A stretch of DNA of 64,000 nt from Celeribacter ethanolicus (GTDB lineage: Bacteria > Pseudomonadota > Alphaproteobacteria > Rhodobacterales > Rhodobacteraceae), in contig NZ_LRUC01000006.1 in NCBI RefSeq assembly GCF_001550095.1, positions 222,316 through 286,315 of the forward strand, written 5' to 3'. Made by a program: the position numbers and the translations under genes. Shown in pieces: positions 31,754-41,239 of the stretch. The notes beneath the pieces were generated by a model. It was not told where the DNA came from. It did not search any database and worked only from the letters and a program-made list of their open reading frames with translations. Each line of letters starts with the position of its first letter. Within the stretch, counting starts at the first letter, position 1.

Positions 31754-34700
31754 ATGGGCAGCACGGGACAATGGGATTTCTGGATCGACCGGGGCGGCAC
31801 CTTCACCGATGTGGTGGGGCGCGATCCGGTGGGGCGGCTTCATTCCCACAAGCTCCTGTCGAACAATCCCGAACGCTATCGCGATGCCGCCGAACAGGGG
31901 ATTCGCGATCTTCTGGGGCTTGCACCCGGCGTGCCGATCCCTGAGCGCGCCATCGGGGCGGTCAAGATGGGCACGACGGTGGCCACCAACGCGCTTCTGG
32001 AGCGCAAGGGCGAGCAGGTGCTTTTGCTGATCACCGAGGGCTTTCGCGACCTGCTGCGCATCGGTTACCAGACACGCCCGGATCTCTTCGCGCTCGAGAT
32101 CAAGCGCCCGGAATTGCTCTATGAGACTGTTGCGGAGGTGCCGGAGCGGCTGGCTGCCGATGGTTCCGTGGTCACGCCACTCGATGAGCGCGCGGCGCGG
32201 GCTGCCCTGCAAGCGGCGTTCGATCGGGGCATCCGCGCCGTCGCCATTGCCTTTCTGCACGCCTATCTCGAACCCGCGCATGAAATCCGCGTTGCGGAGA
32301 TCGCGCGCCAGATCGGCTATACACAAGTCTCCACCTCGCATGAGACCTCACGATTGGCGAAGCTCGTGTCGCGCGGCGACACCACGGTGGTCGATGCCTA
32401 CCTGTCCCCGATCCTGCGCCGCTATGTCGATCAGGTGGCGGATGCGCTGTCGCTGGGCCATGCCTGCGACCGCCTCCTGTTCATGCAATCCAATGGCGGG
32501 CTGACCGATGCGGCGCTGTTTCAGGGCCGCGATGCGATCCTCTCCGGGCCTGCGGGCGGCATCGTCGGCATGGTGCGCACCGGCGAGGCGGCGGGGTTCG
32601 ACCGGCTTATCGGTTTCGACATGGGAGGCACCTCCACCGACGTGTCGCATTATGCAGGACTTTATGAACGCACCTTCGAGACCGAGGTGGCGGGCGTGCG
32701 CTTGCGTGCGCCGATGATGGATATTCACACGGTGGCGGCGGGTGGCGGTTCGATCTGTAGCTTTCGTGACGGGCGGTTTCAGGTCGGCCCCGAAAGCGCG
32801 GGGGCCGACCCCGGTCCCGCCGCCTATCGTCGGGGCGGGCCTCTGACGGTCACCGATTGCAATGTCTTTCTGGGCAAGCTCTCTCCCGATCATTTTCCGC
32901 ATGTTTTTGGACCGGAGGGCAATGAGCCGCTCGACGTTGCGGCGACCCGGCGCGGGTTCGAGGCGCTCACGGCGGAGATCAACGCCGCGACGGGGCAAGA
33001 GCTGACGCCCGAAGAGGTGGCCGAAGGTTTCCTGAGGATCGCGGTCGACAATATGGCCAATGCGATCAAGAAAATCTCTGTCGAGCGCGGACACGACGTG
33101 TCGCAATATACGCTGCAATGTTTCGGCGGCGCGGGCGGACAACATGCCTGTCTCGTGGCCGATGCGCTCGGCATGACGCAGGTGCTGGTTCATCCCTTTG
33201 CCGGGGTGCTTTCGGCCTATGGCATGGGGCTGGCGGACATCCGGGCGCTGCGGGAGGTGCAACTGGATTTGCCGCTCTCCGAGCTGACAGCCGCAGAGGC
33301 GGCGCGCGTGTCCCTGGGGGCGGAGGCAGAGGCCGAGGTGGCCGCGCAGGGTGTGGCGCAAATCCGGACGCTGACCCGCGCGCATCTGCGCTACACCGGC
33401 TCGCATCAGACGCTCGATGTGCCGTTTGGAACGGTGCCGGAGATGACGGCGGCCTTTGAGGCCGCGCACAAGGCGCGGTTCGGCTTTGCCCCGCCGGGAC
33501 GGGCCCTGATCCTCGATATGCTGGCCGTGGAGGCGGTGGGGGAAACCGGTGAAACGCCGATGGTGCCGCCGATACATGCGGGAGAGGTCGTGGCCAAAGC
33601 GATGATTTCCGTCACTGCGTCGGGCTGGGGCGAGGTGCCGCTTTATGATCGTCTGAGCCTGCCGCGGGGGGCGGAGGTTCATGGCCCGGCGGTCATTTCC
33701 GAACCGACCGGAACGAATATGGTTGAACCTGGCTGGGCTGCACGGCTCGACGAGAAAGGCAACCTGATCCTGACTCGTGCCACACCCGCCGCCCGTGCCC
33801 GTGCCGCAGGGACGGAAGCCGATCCGATTCTGCTTGAAGTCATGTCGAACCTGTTCATGTCGGTGGCCGATCAGATGGGCGCGACGCTCGCAAACACGTC
33901 CTGGTCGGTCAACATCAAGGAGCGTTTCGATTTTTCCTGTGCGGTCTTCGACGCTCAGGGGAGGCTCGTTGCCAATGCGCCGCATGTGCCGGTGCATCTC
34001 GGGTCGATGTCCGATTCTGTGCAGACGGTGATTGGGCAGTTTCCCGACGTCGCCGAGGGCGATGCTTTCGTGCTCAATTCGCCCTATCGTGGGGGTACGC
34101 ATTTGCCGGACATCACTGTGGTGACGCCGGTATTTGTGGACGGAAAACCGGCCTATTGGCTGGGTGCGCGCGGGCATCACGCGGATGTCGGGGGGCGGAC
34201 ACCGGGGTCGTTGCCGCCCGACAGCACGACGCTCAAGGAAGAGGGTGTCGTGATCGAGACCACGCGCATTGTGAGCGCCGGAACATTCGAGGAAGAGAAA
34301 ATGCGCGCGCTGCTCGCCTCGGGGCGCTATCCGGCGCGCAATATCGACCAGAACATCGCCGATCTTCAGGCGCAGGTGGCCTCGAATGAGACGGGAAAGC
34401 AAGCGCTTATGGGCGTTGTCGCCCGCTATGGTGCGGAGGTGGTCACGGCCTATATGCAGCATGTGCAGGACAATGCCGAGGCCTCCGTGCGCGCGGTGAT
34501 CGACCGGCTCTCAGATGGGGAATTCACCTATCCGATGGACGATGGTGCAGAGATCAAGGTGCGTCTTACGGTCGATGCGACCACCCGCTCGGCGACTGTG
34601 GATTTCACAGGCACTTCGCCGCAGCACAAGGGCAATTTCAACGCACCTCTGTCGATCTCGCGCGCTGTGGTTCTCTATGTTTTCCGCACGCTGGTGGGAA

Positions 34701-35338
34701 AAAACATCCCGCTGAACGAGGGGTGTCTCAAGCCGCTCAACATCATCGTGCCGGAGGGTTCGATGCTCAATCCCGGCGAGGGGGCCGCGGTGATTGCGGG
34801 CAACACGGAGGTGTCGCAGGCGGCGTGCAATGCGCTGTTCGGGGCCTTGGGGGTGATCGCCGGTTCGCAGGGGACGATGAATAATTTTGTCTGGGGGAAC
34901 AATGACTTCCAGAATTATGAAACCATCGCGGGCGGCACGGGGGCGGGACCGGATTTCGATGGCTGTGACGCGGTGCAGTCGCATATGACCAACACCCGTA
35001 TGACCGATCCCGAAATTCTCGAAGCGCGGTTTCCGGTGCGGCTTCTGGAATTTTCCATCCGTCCGAATTCGGGCGGTCAAGGCGCGCATCATGGCGGTAA
35101 CGGATTGATCCGAAAGATGGAATTCCTGACGCCGGTGACCGTGACCACGCTCTGTTCGCACCGGCTCATACCGCCTTTCGGCGTCGATGGCGGTGCGCCG
35201 GGGAGGGTGGGGCGGAACTCTGCAATCCTGCCGGACGGAACTGAAATTCCGCTTCAGGGCAATGACGAGATCGACCTTCCGGCAGGCGGGATTTTCGTGA
35301 TGGAAACGCCCGGCGGAGGGGGCTTTGGGGCGGCCTGA
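31754..35338 (+). CDS. ATP-dependent 5-oxoprolinase / hydantoinase A-B fusion
   Basis: A 1194-residue cytoplasmic enzyme joining HyuA-like (about 1-690) and HyuB-like (about 695-1190) halves, the arrangement and length of eukaryotic-type 5-oxoprolinase (OplaH). The N-terminus [35 protein letters not shown] and [16 protein letters not shown] are the acetate/sugar-kinase-like phosphate motifs. The second half begins [20 protein letters not shown] and contains [16 protein letters not shown]. It opens 5-oxoproline to glutamate using ATP; hydantoinases of similar form cannot be fully excluded. Start at 31754 follows the family N-terminus. It stands alone, downstream of tRNA-Met. Confidence 0.9.
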   Translation: MGSTGQWDFWIDRGGTFTDVVGRDPVGRLHSHKLLSNNPERYRDAAEQGIRDLLGLAPGVPIPERAIGAVKMGTTVATNALLERKGEQVLLLITEGFRDLLRIGYQTRPDLFALEIKRPELLYETVAEVPERLAADGSVVTPLDERAARAALQAAFDRGIRAVAIAFLHAYLEPAHEIRVAEIARQIGYTQVSTSHETSRLAKLVSRGDTTVVDAYLSPILRRYVDQVADALSLGHACDRLLFMQSNGGLTDAALFQGRDAILSGPAGGIVGMVRTGEAAGFDRLIGFDMGGTSTDVSHYAGLYERTFETEVAGVRLRAPMMDIHTVAAGGGSICSFRDGRFQVGPESAGADPGPAAYRRGGPLTVTDCNVFLGKLSPDHFPHVFGPEGNEPLDVAATRRGFEALTAEINAATGQELTPEEVAEGFLRIAVDNMANAIKKISVERGHDVSQYTLQCFGGAGGQHACLVADALGMTQVLVHPFAGVLSAYGMGLADIRALREVQLDLPLSELTAAEAARVSLGAEAEAEVAAQGVAQIRTLTRAHLRYTGSHQTLDVPFGTVPEMTAAFEAAHKARFGFAPPGRALILDMLAVEAVGETGETPMVPPIHAGEVVAKAMISVTASGWGEVPLYDRLSLPRGAEVHGPAVISEPTGTNMVEPGWAARLDEKGNLILTRATPAARARAAGTEADPILLEVMSNLFMSVADQMGATLANTSWSVNIKERFDFSCAVFDAQGRLVANAPHVPVHLGSMSDSVQTVIGQFPDVAEGDAFVLNSPYRGGTHLPDITVVTPVFVDGKPAYWLGARGHHADVGGRTPGSLPPDSTTLKEEGVVIETTRIVSAGTFEEEKMRALLASGRYPARNIDQNIADLQAQVASNETGKQALMGVVARYGAEVVTAYMQHVQDNAEASVRAVIDRLSDGEFTYPMDDGAEIKVRLTVDATTRSATVDFTGTSPQHKGNFNAPLSISRAVVLYVFRTLVGKNIPLNEGCLKPLNIIVPEGSMLNPGEGAAVIAGNTEVSQAACNALFGALGVIAGSQGTMNNFVWGNNDFQNYETIAGGTGAGPDFDGCDAVQSHMTNTRMTDPEILEARFPVRLLEFSIRPNSGGQGAHHGGNGLIRKMEFLTPVTVTTLCSHRLIPPFGVDGGAPGRVGRNSAILPDGTEIPLQGNDEIDLPAGGIFVMETPGGGGFGAA

Positions 35339-35432
35339 TCGGCGCCCGAAATCGCTCCGAAATGACTGTCGGCAAAGCGTCGGATTTGTGTCGGACTTTT
35401 GTCGGGCACGAAACGCGCAGGGCGCGGCGAGC

Positions 35433-36626
35433 CTAAGCGCCCGCCAAATCCTCCGCGATCTGCCGGAACATCGCGAGGGTCTCAAGGTTGATCGCGCCAT
35501 CGCCCACCCGGAAATCCGTGTCGGCGGCGTTCTGGGCGATCACCACGCCCGCGCTCCGGTGGATGTACATGTACTGCCCGTAGATGCCGATGCCGAAGAA
35601 CTCGCCCGCGCGCGCCTCGGGCGGCAGCCACCATTGCAGGCCATAGCGCAATTGCCCGTCGGGGATTTTTGCGGTCTCGGGATCGGGCAGGGGCGCGGTC
35701 TGCTGTGTCATGCGGTCGATCCAGGCCTCGGACACGATCCGCGTGCCGTTCCATGCGCCTTTTTGCAGCATCATCTGGGCAAGGCGGGCATAATCGCGGG
35801 TGCTCATGTTGAAACCGCCCGCGACGAAAGGCTCTTGTTCCTCATCGGTGATGACGAAACCACTGTGCTCGAACCCCATGGGGCGGATCACATGGGCGTT
35901 CAGCAGGTCGATCATCTTTTGACCGGTCAGCGCCCGGATCATCATGCCGATGACATGGGTGTCGACGGTCACGTAATGCATATAGGTGCCGGGCGGCCAT
36001 TGCCGGGTGAGCGTGGCGGCGAAATCGTCCATCGAGCCGCCGACACCGATGATCCGACCCATGCGGTTGATGTCGGAATGATAATCGACATAGTCCTCGT
36101 TGAAACGCACGCCGCTTGACATGGTGAGCACATCGAGGAGGCGAACACCGTCATAACCGCTGCCCTTGAGCGCGGGCAGATGGTCCTGCACCTCGGCTTC
36201 GAGAATGTCGGCGGGGATCAGCCCTTTGTCGATCAGGATGCCGAGGAGTAGTGCTGTGACGCTTTTCGACATGGACCATGAGATATTGCGGTCTTCGGGC
36301 CGGGTGCCGTGAAAATACTGCTCGTGACGGATCGCGCCGTCTTTCAGGACGAGAAAGCTTTTGACGTTCCGGTCGATGAAATAGCGGTCGAGATCAACCT
36401 GTGTCGTGATCGGCGCTTTCGCCTCGGGCAAGGGGCACGGCGCGGCGGCGGGCATATCGAAGGGCAGGGCGTGAAAGAGCTGGTCGAGATGGGAAAAATT
36501 CCAGACGATTTTGCCGGGCGCAAACAGGCTGTTGACCCGCGCGAGCCGTTTGATGCCGGTCATATCTAGCCGGAGGAGGCGGCCACCGATGATTTTCGCG
36601 GTGTCGATCAGTGCCGAAGCTTGCAT
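35433..36626 (-). CDS. Serine hydrolase, class C beta-lactamase family
   Basis: A 397-residue protein of the beta-lactamase/transpeptidase-like fold. The nucleophile motif is SMSK (about residues 117-120, in NISWSMSKSVTALLLGIL), with a tyrosine in YMHYVTVDT as the likely second catalytic motif. No signal peptide is obvious, which argues against a penicillinase and for an intracellular esterase/amidase, comparable to 6-aminohexanoate-dimer hydrolase (NylB)-like proteins. Neighbours are the 5-oxoprolinase (convergent) and the ureide genes (same strand, 82 bases downstream). The substrate is unknown. Confidence 0.85.
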   Translation of the reverse strand: MQASALIDTAKIIGGRLLRLDMTGIKRLARVNSLFAPGKIVWNFSHLDQLFHALPFDMPAAAPCPLPEAKAPITTQVDLDRYFIDRNVKSFLVLKDGAIRHEQYFHGTRPEDRNISWSMSKSVTALLLGILIDKGLIPADILEAEVQDHLPALKGSGYDGVRLLDVLTMSSGVRFNEDYVDYHSDINRMGRIIGVGGSMDDFAATLTRQWPPGTYMHYVTVDTHVIGMMIRALTGQKMIDLLNAHVIRPMGFEHSGFVITDEEQEPFVAGGFNMSTRDYARLAQMMLQKGAWNGTRIVSEAWIDRMTQQTAPLPDPETAKIPDGQLRYGLQWWLPPEARAGEFFGIGIYGQYMYIHRSAGVVIAQNAADTDFRVGDGAINLETLAMFRQIAEDLAGA

Positions 36627-36708
36627 GGCTGTCCCCTGCTGTCGTTTCCATGAAACTGTGCAGGGGAAGCAAGGCTGTGTCGAGGTTTTCCCGTAGGTTG
36701 CAGTCCGG

Positions 36709-37203
36709 TTACGATGCGTCAGAGGTAACGATCCAAGGCGTGTCGAACCAATGTTCTTCGAGGTTCGGGGTGTCCCCGATCCGGTCGATGACGGCGAAAA
36801 GACCGTTGCCGGAAAGCGGCGTCAGGACGCCGTGCCATGTGCCACGGTGAAAGTTGATCGCCTGTGCGCCATCGGTGACGAAGGCACGGGGCGGGACGTC
36901 AGGACCGTCGGAGACGATCACGAGGAACGGATCGGCGGACATCGGCACGAAGGTTTGGGAGCCTTCCGGGTGGCGTTCGATCAGGTCGAGCGTGTAGGGG
37001 AAATCCCGCAGCTCGGCATGGAAGATCGAAATGCCGACGCGACCACCGGTCTCGGGCGTCACATTGACCAAGGCGCGGTCGTGGTAGCGACCGCATTTGC
37101 CCTGATTGATGATCTTGTCCGGGGCACCGACCGCGTCGAGCACATCGCCGTAAGGGGCGAAGGCCTCGGGGGTCAGTGGTTCGGTTGTGATGACGCGACT
37201 CAT
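36709..37203 (-). CDS. allA: Ureidoglycolate lyase
   Basis: A 164-residue cupin-like enzyme that splits ureidoglycolate into glyoxylate and urea, the last step of purine ureide breakdown. Family motifs are PLTPEAFAPYGDVL at the start, ERHPEGSQTFVPM (with the conserved His-Pro) and FHRGTWHGVLTPL (metal-site histidines). The ATG at 37203 overlaps the allE stop in an ATGA junction; reading frames upstream are shadows. It is the final gene of the puuE/uraD-allE-allA operon. Confidence 0.92.
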   Translation of the reverse strand: MSRVITTEPLTPEAFAPYGDVLDAVGAPDKIINQGKCGRYHDRALVNVTPETGGRVGISIFHAELRDFPYTLDLIERHPEGSQTFVPMSADPFLVIVSDGPDVPPRAFVTDGAQAINFHRGTWHGVLTPLSGNGLFAVIDRIGDTPNLEEHWFDTPWIVTSDAS

Positions 37204-38030
37204 CCCAGTTCCAGCTTGGCGTGACGGTTGACGTCTTTGTACAGAAGATAGCGGAACGGGCGGCGACCGGCGGCGTAGCAGGCCTGCGGGCAGAAGGCGC
37301 GCAGCCAGAGGAAATCGCCTTCGGAGACCTCGACCCAGTCTTGGTTCAGTAGGTAAACGCCGCGACCCTGAAGCACATAGAGCCCGTGTTCCATGACATG
37401 GGTTTCGGCAAAGGGGATGGTGCCGCCCGGCAGGAAGGTCACGATATTGACGTGGAAATCGTAGCGCAAATCGTGCGGATCGACGAAGCGCGACGTGGAC
37501 CAATAGCCGGAGGTGTTCGGCATCTCCACCGGCGGTTTTTCCATATCGGCGGTGACAAAGCTTTCCGGCGCATCAATACCCGGCGCGGGTTCGTAGCGTT
37601 TGCGAATCCACACGAAGGTCGCGGGCGTGTCGTTGTCATTGGCGATGGTGTATGTGTCGCCGGGAGCGACGAAAACATAGCTGCCGGGGTCGAGCTGATA
37701 GGCGCGGGCACCGAGAGTGAGGCGCATGTGACCGGCCAGCACGAAGATCACGCATTCCGCCATCGGATCGGGTTCGGGATCGGTGGAGCCGCCACCGGGA
37801 GAGACCTCGACGATCAGTTGCGCGAAGGTTTCGGCAAAGCCGGTCAGCGGGCGGGCCAGAACCCATGCACGGGTCTTGTTCCAGCCGGGCAGGTAGCTCA
37901 CGACGATGTCGGACATCACCCCATGCGGGATGACCGCATAGGAATTGGTGAAGACGGCACGCTCGCGGGCGTGGTTGTTTTGATCGGGCAGCCCGCCTGT
38001 GGGGGCGCAGTAGGTGTATTCGGTGCTCAT
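37200..38030 (-). CDS. allE: (S)-ureidoglycine aminohydrolase
   Basis: A 276-residue bicupin that releases ammonia from ureidoglycine to give ureidoglycolate. The N-terminal segment ERAVFTNSYAVIPHGVMSD and the C-terminal cupin with FAETHVMEHGLYVLQGRGVY (metal-binding Glu/His) match the AllE/YlbA family. It starts 9 bases after the allantoinase fusion gene and overlaps allA, so the three form one transcript. Its substrate is normally produced by allantoate amidohydrolase (AllC), which is not encoded in this window. Confidence 0.92.
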   Translation of the reverse strand: MSTEYTYCAPTGGLPDQNNHARERAVFTNSYAVIPHGVMSDIVVSYLPGWNKTRAWVLARPLTGFAETFAQLIVEVSPGGGSTDPEPDPMAECVIFVLAGHMRLTLGARAYQLDPGSYVFVAPGDTYTIANDNDTPATFVWIRKRYEPAPGIDAPESFVTADMEKPPVEMPNTSGYWSTSRFVDPHDLRYDFHVNIVTFLPGGTIPFAETHVMEHGLYVLQGRGVYLLNQDWVEVSEGDFLWLRAFCPQACYAAGRRPFRYLLYKDVNRHAKLELG

Positions 38031-38039
38031 TCGCGTTTC

Positions 38040-39467
38040 TCAGAGATCCATGTCCTTCAGACGATGCCAAGCGATCCGTTCGACCTGTTTGCAGGCCGTC
38101 TTGAATTCGGCGTCCCGGTCGTTGCCGAGCCGGGCGTGGAATGCGTCGAGGATTGTCGCCTTGGTATTGTCTTTCACGGCGATGATAAAGGGGAAGCCGA
38201 ATTTTTCGGTATAGGCGGTGTTAAGGGTCTCGAAGGTCGTGCGTTCCGCGTCGGTGAGTGTGTCGAGACCGGCGGAGGCCTGTTCGGTGGTGCTCTCAGC
38301 CGTGAGGCGTTTGGCCTGCGCGAGTTTTCCGGCGAGATCGGGGTGGGCGATCAGCACGCCGTCTTTCTCGGCCTCCGAGGCGGCACGGAAGGCGCGGCAG
38401 AGGACGGAATGGACGCCGACGGCGCTGTCATGCGCCGGGCCGAGTTCGAGGGTCCAGGCGCGTTCGGCCACCCAGGGGGAATGCTCGAACACGCCGCCGA
38501 ATTTCGCGACGAAGTCCTCTTGCGACATCTGCGAGGGGCGGGTTTTGCGCGTGTGTGGATGGGTTTTGGCCCAATGGCGCGCCATGTCGATGCGGCGGGG
38601 CGTCCAGACGCCGTCGAAGGTTTGGATATAGTCGATGAAGCGTTTGAGGCCCGCCATTTTGCCGGGGCGCCCGATCAGGCGACAATGCAGACCGATGTTC
38701 ATCATCTTCGGCGTGCTGGTCGTACCCTCCGCGTAAAGCGTGTCGAAGGCGTCCTTGAGATAGGTGAAAAACTGCTCGCCGGTGATCCAGCCGGGGCTGG
38801 TGGCAAAGCGCATGTCGTTGGCCTCAAGCGTGTAGGGAATGATCAGCTGATCGCGATCACCGACTTCGAGCCAATAGGGCAGGTCGTCGTCGTAGGTGTC
38901 GGACACGTAATCGAACCCGCCTTCCTCAGATACGAGACGCACGGTGTTGGCCGAACACCGTCCGGTGTACCAGCCGTAGGGGCGCTCGCCGGTGACTTCT
39001 TCGTGCAGCTTGATCGCCGCCTGAATGGAGGCGCGTTCTTCCTCCTCCGGCATGTCCTTGTGTTCGACCCATTTGTAGCCGTGGGACGCGATCTCCCATC
39101 CGGCATCCTGCATCGCCGCGACCTGTTCGGGGGAACGGGCGAGGGCCGTGGCGACACCGTAGATGGTCACGGGGATGTCAGCTTCGGTGAACAGCCGGTG
39201 CAAACGCCAGAAGCCCGCGCGCGCGCCGTATTCATAGATCGATTCCATGTTCCAGTGGCGCTGGCCCTTCCACATGGCCGCGCCCGCGATGTCCGAGAGG
39301 AAGGCCTCGGAGGCCTCATCGCCATGCAGCACGCAGTTTTCGCCGCCTTCCTCATAGTTCAGCACGAATTGCACCGCGACCTTCGCGCCTCCGGGCCATT
39401 GCGGATCGGGCGCATTGGCCCCGTAGCCCAACATGTTTCGAACATAGCGCGGTGGATTTTTCGGCAT
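38040..39467 (-). CDS. Allantoinase (PuuE) fused to OHCU decarboxylase (UraD)
   Basis: A 475-residue two-domain protein. Residues 1 to about 310 are a polysaccharide-deacetylase-fold allantoinase of the PuuE type (RYVRNMLGYGANAPDPQWPG, EIASHGYKWVEH, CRLIGRPGKM). Residues about 320-475 are OHCU decarboxylase (FGGVFEHSPWVAERAW and EKFGFPFIIAVKDNT are its signature stretches). The chain thus decarboxylates OHCU to S-allantoin and hydrolyses allantoin to allantoate. The ATG at 39467 matches the family start. It is divergent from uraH-puuD across 151 bases. Confidence 0.93.
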   Translation of the reverse strand: MPKNPPRYVRNMLGYGANAPDPQWPGGAKVAVQFVLNYEEGGENCVLHGDEASEAFLSDIAGAAMWKGQRHWNMESIYEYGARAGFWRLHRLFTEADIPVTIYGVATALARSPEQVAAMQDAGWEIASHGYKWVEHKDMPEEEERASIQAAIKLHEEVTGERPYGWYTGRCSANTVRLVSEEGGFDYVSDTYDDDLPYWLEVGDRDQLIIPYTLEANDMRFATSPGWITGEQFFTYLKDAFDTLYAEGTTSTPKMMNIGLHCRLIGRPGKMAGLKRFIDYIQTFDGVWTPRRIDMARHWAKTHPHTRKTRPSQMSQEDFVAKFGGVFEHSPWVAERAWTLELGPAHDSAVGVHSVLCRAFRAASEAEKDGVLIAHPDLAGKLAQAKRLTAESTTEQASAGLDTLTDAERTTFETLNTAYTEKFGFPFIIAVKDNTKATILDAFHARLGNDRDAEFKTACKQVERIAWHRLKDMDL

Positions 39468-39618
39468 TTCCTTTGGCCTTCGTGTTTTTTGACTAATTGG
39501 TAGGCTTGTTAGATATCGAATACTCTTTTGTATCCAATCTGACGAGATTGATTGTTGCTGCGACGACGGCTTTCCGACAGTCTCCAAACGAAACGCTAAC
39601 TATTTGGGCAGCTTCGCC
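39468..39618. promoter_or_regulatory. Divergent promoter region of the urate/ureide genes, with inverted repeat
   Basis: An AT-rich 151-base gap between the allantoinase fusion and uraH. GAATAC-TCTTTT-GTATCC (39518-39535) is a near-perfect inverted repeat; its ATAC-n6-GTAT core is like a LysR or GntR half-site pair. No regulator gene adjoins, so the partner is unknown. Confidence 0.45.
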
Positions 39619-39978
39619 ATGACTTCCGGTTTTTTGACCACCCATGTTCTCGATACGGCCAAGGGGTTGCCGGCCGAGGGGATCGAGATTGCGCTTTTCC
39701 GTGTGGACGGGGACAGTCGCGAGAAGATCGCCACGGCCGTGACGAATGACGATGGCCGGACGGACACGCCGATTCTGCCCGCCGGAGACTTTGCGACGGG
39801 CACTTATGAACTGATTTTTTATGCAGGCGACTACCTGCGGCGCACGGGGCAAGTCACCGAGGAGCCATTGTTCCTCGATCAAATCCCGATCCGTTTCGGG
39901 ATCAATGACGCGGAGAGCCATTATCACGTGCCGCTGTTGCTGTCGCCTTACAGCTATTCGACCTATCGGGGGAGCTAA
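39619..39978 (+). CDS. uraH: 5-hydroxyisourate hydrolase
   Basis: A 119-residue transthyretin-like enzyme converting 5-hydroxyisourate to OHCU. The N-terminal TTHVLDTAKGLPAEG and the C-terminal HYHVPLLLSPYSYSTYRGS tetrapeptide-type end are diagnostic (His and Arg active-site residues). The start ATG at 39619 is chosen over an upstream TTG at 39604. It lies two bases ahead of puuD, whose product supplies its substrate. Confidence 0.95.
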   Translation: MTSGFLTTHVLDTAKGLPAEGIEIALFRVDGDSREKIATAVTNDDGRTDTPILPAGDFATGTYELIFYAGDYLRRTGQVTEEPLFLDQIPIRFGINDAESHYHVPLLLSPYSYSTYRGS

Positions 39979-39979
39979 C

Positions 39980-41215
39980 ATGACGTTGATGCCGATTTTC
40001 TGGGAATGGGCGGAGTTTGCCCTGCGCTGGCTGCATGTGATCACCGCGATTGCGTGGATCGGGTCGTCGTTTTATTTCATCGCGCTCGATCTCGGGCTGC
40101 GGCCCTCGTCGGACCGGCGCCAGGGCGTGTCGGGCGAGGAATGGCAGGTCCATGGCGGCGGCTTTTATTTCATCCAGAAATACATGGTCGCGCCTGCGCG
40201 GATGCCTTCGGACCTGATCTGGTTCAAATGGGAAAGCTATTCGACCTGGCTCACGGGTTTCGCACTTATGGCGGTGGTCTATTACATGGGGGCGGAGCTT
40301 TTTCTCATTGATCCCAACGTGATGGAAATGGGGCGCTGGACCGCAATCGCGATTTCCGTGGCTTCGCTGGCGTTTGGCTGGATCGTCTATAACACGATCT
40401 GCAAGCTGATGTTGGGCAAGGACGACACCTGGCTGATGGTCATTCTCTATGTGATCCTTGTGGCGATGGCCTGGGGCTATACGCAGGTGTTTTCGGGGCG
40501 GGCGGCCTTCCTGCATCTCGGGGCGTTTACCGCGACGGTGATGAGCGCCAATGTGTTCTTCATCATCATTCCGAACCAGAAGGTGGTGGTCGAGGATCTC
40601 AAGGCCGGGCGCACGCCCGATCCGAAATACGGCAAGATCGCCAAGCAACGCTCGACCCATAACAACTACCTGACCCTGCCGGTCATCTTCATGATGCTGT
40701 CGAACCACTACCCGCTGGCCTTCGCCGCCAAGTACAACTGGATCATCGCGGCGCTGGTGTTCCTGATGGGGGTCACGATCCGGCATTTTTTCAACACGAT
40801 GCACAAACGCGGGGGCATGCTGTGGTGGACCTGGGGGCTGACCGTGGGGCTTTTCCTCGCCGTCATGTGGCTGTCGACCGCAGGCATCTACATGCAGGAC
40901 GAGGGCGAAGACGAAGCCGCCCTTGGCCCGATGGCGCAGCGCTTTGCCTCGGCGGCCGGGTTCGAGGAGGTGCATGATATCGTCACCACCAACTGCTCCA
41001 TGTGCCATTCCAGAGAGCCCTATTGGGAGGGCATGGCCTCACCGCCGAAAGGCGTGCGGCTTGAGACCACGCAGGAGGTGGCGACCATGGCGAAAGAGAT
41101 CTGGCTTCAGGCCGGGGTGACCCACGCCATGCCGCCTGCGGGCAGTTACATGGCGCTCGATGACGAGAGCCGCGCGGCCATACGCAAATGGTACGAAGCG
41201 GGGCTTGAGGGATAA
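39980..41215 (+). CDS. puuD: Membrane urate oxidase PuuD with cytochrome c domain
   Basis: A 411-residue inner-membrane urate hydroxylase. About eight hydrophobic segments span residues 5-310 (ALRWLHVITAIAWIGSSFYF at the start). A C-terminal periplasmic cytochrome c domain carries one heme motif, CSMCH (about 338-342), with a distal Met in HAMPPAG. It passes electrons from urate to the respiratory chain rather than to oxygen directly, unlike soluble uricase. GGGGGAGCTAAC precedes the ATG. Together with uraH and the puuE-uraD fusion it takes urate to allantoate. Confidence 0.93.
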   Translation: MTLMPIFWEWAEFALRWLHVITAIAWIGSSFYFIALDLGLRPSSDRRQGVSGEEWQVHGGGFYFIQKYMVAPARMPSDLIWFKWESYSTWLTGFALMAVVYYMGAELFLIDPNVMEMGRWTAIAISVASLAFGWIVYNTICKLMLGKDDTWLMVILYVILVAMAWGYTQVFSGRAAFLHLGAFTATVMSANVFFIIIPNQKVVVEDLKAGRTPDPKYGKIAKQRSTHNNYLTLPVIFMMLSNHYPLAFAAKYNWIIAALVFLMGVTIRHFFNTMHKRGGMLWWTWGLTVGLFLAVMWLSTAGIYMQDEGEDEAALGPMAQRFASAAGFEEVHDIVTTNCSMCHSREPYWEGMASPPKGVRLETTQEVATMAKEIWLQAGVTHAMPPAGSYMALDDESRAAIRKWYEAGLEG

Positions 41216-41217
41216 AA

Positions 41218-41239
41218 AGGGCGGGGTCTTCCCCGCCTT
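41218..41239. terminator. Bidirectional terminator between puuD and galM
   Basis: The stem 41218-41226/41231-41239 (AGGGCGGGG with CCCCGCCTT, one G-T pair) has a TCTT loop. It is followed by ATTTCTTT on the plus strand and preceded by AAAA, which reads as a T-run on the minus strand. It serves the convergent puuD and galM genes and overlaps the galM stop codon. Confidence 0.75.

Noticed and set aside
32348..34462. 704-codon open frame on the minus strand
   Set aside because: Antisense shadow of the 5-oxoprolinase gene, with no recognisable domain and the usual high-GC shadow composition.
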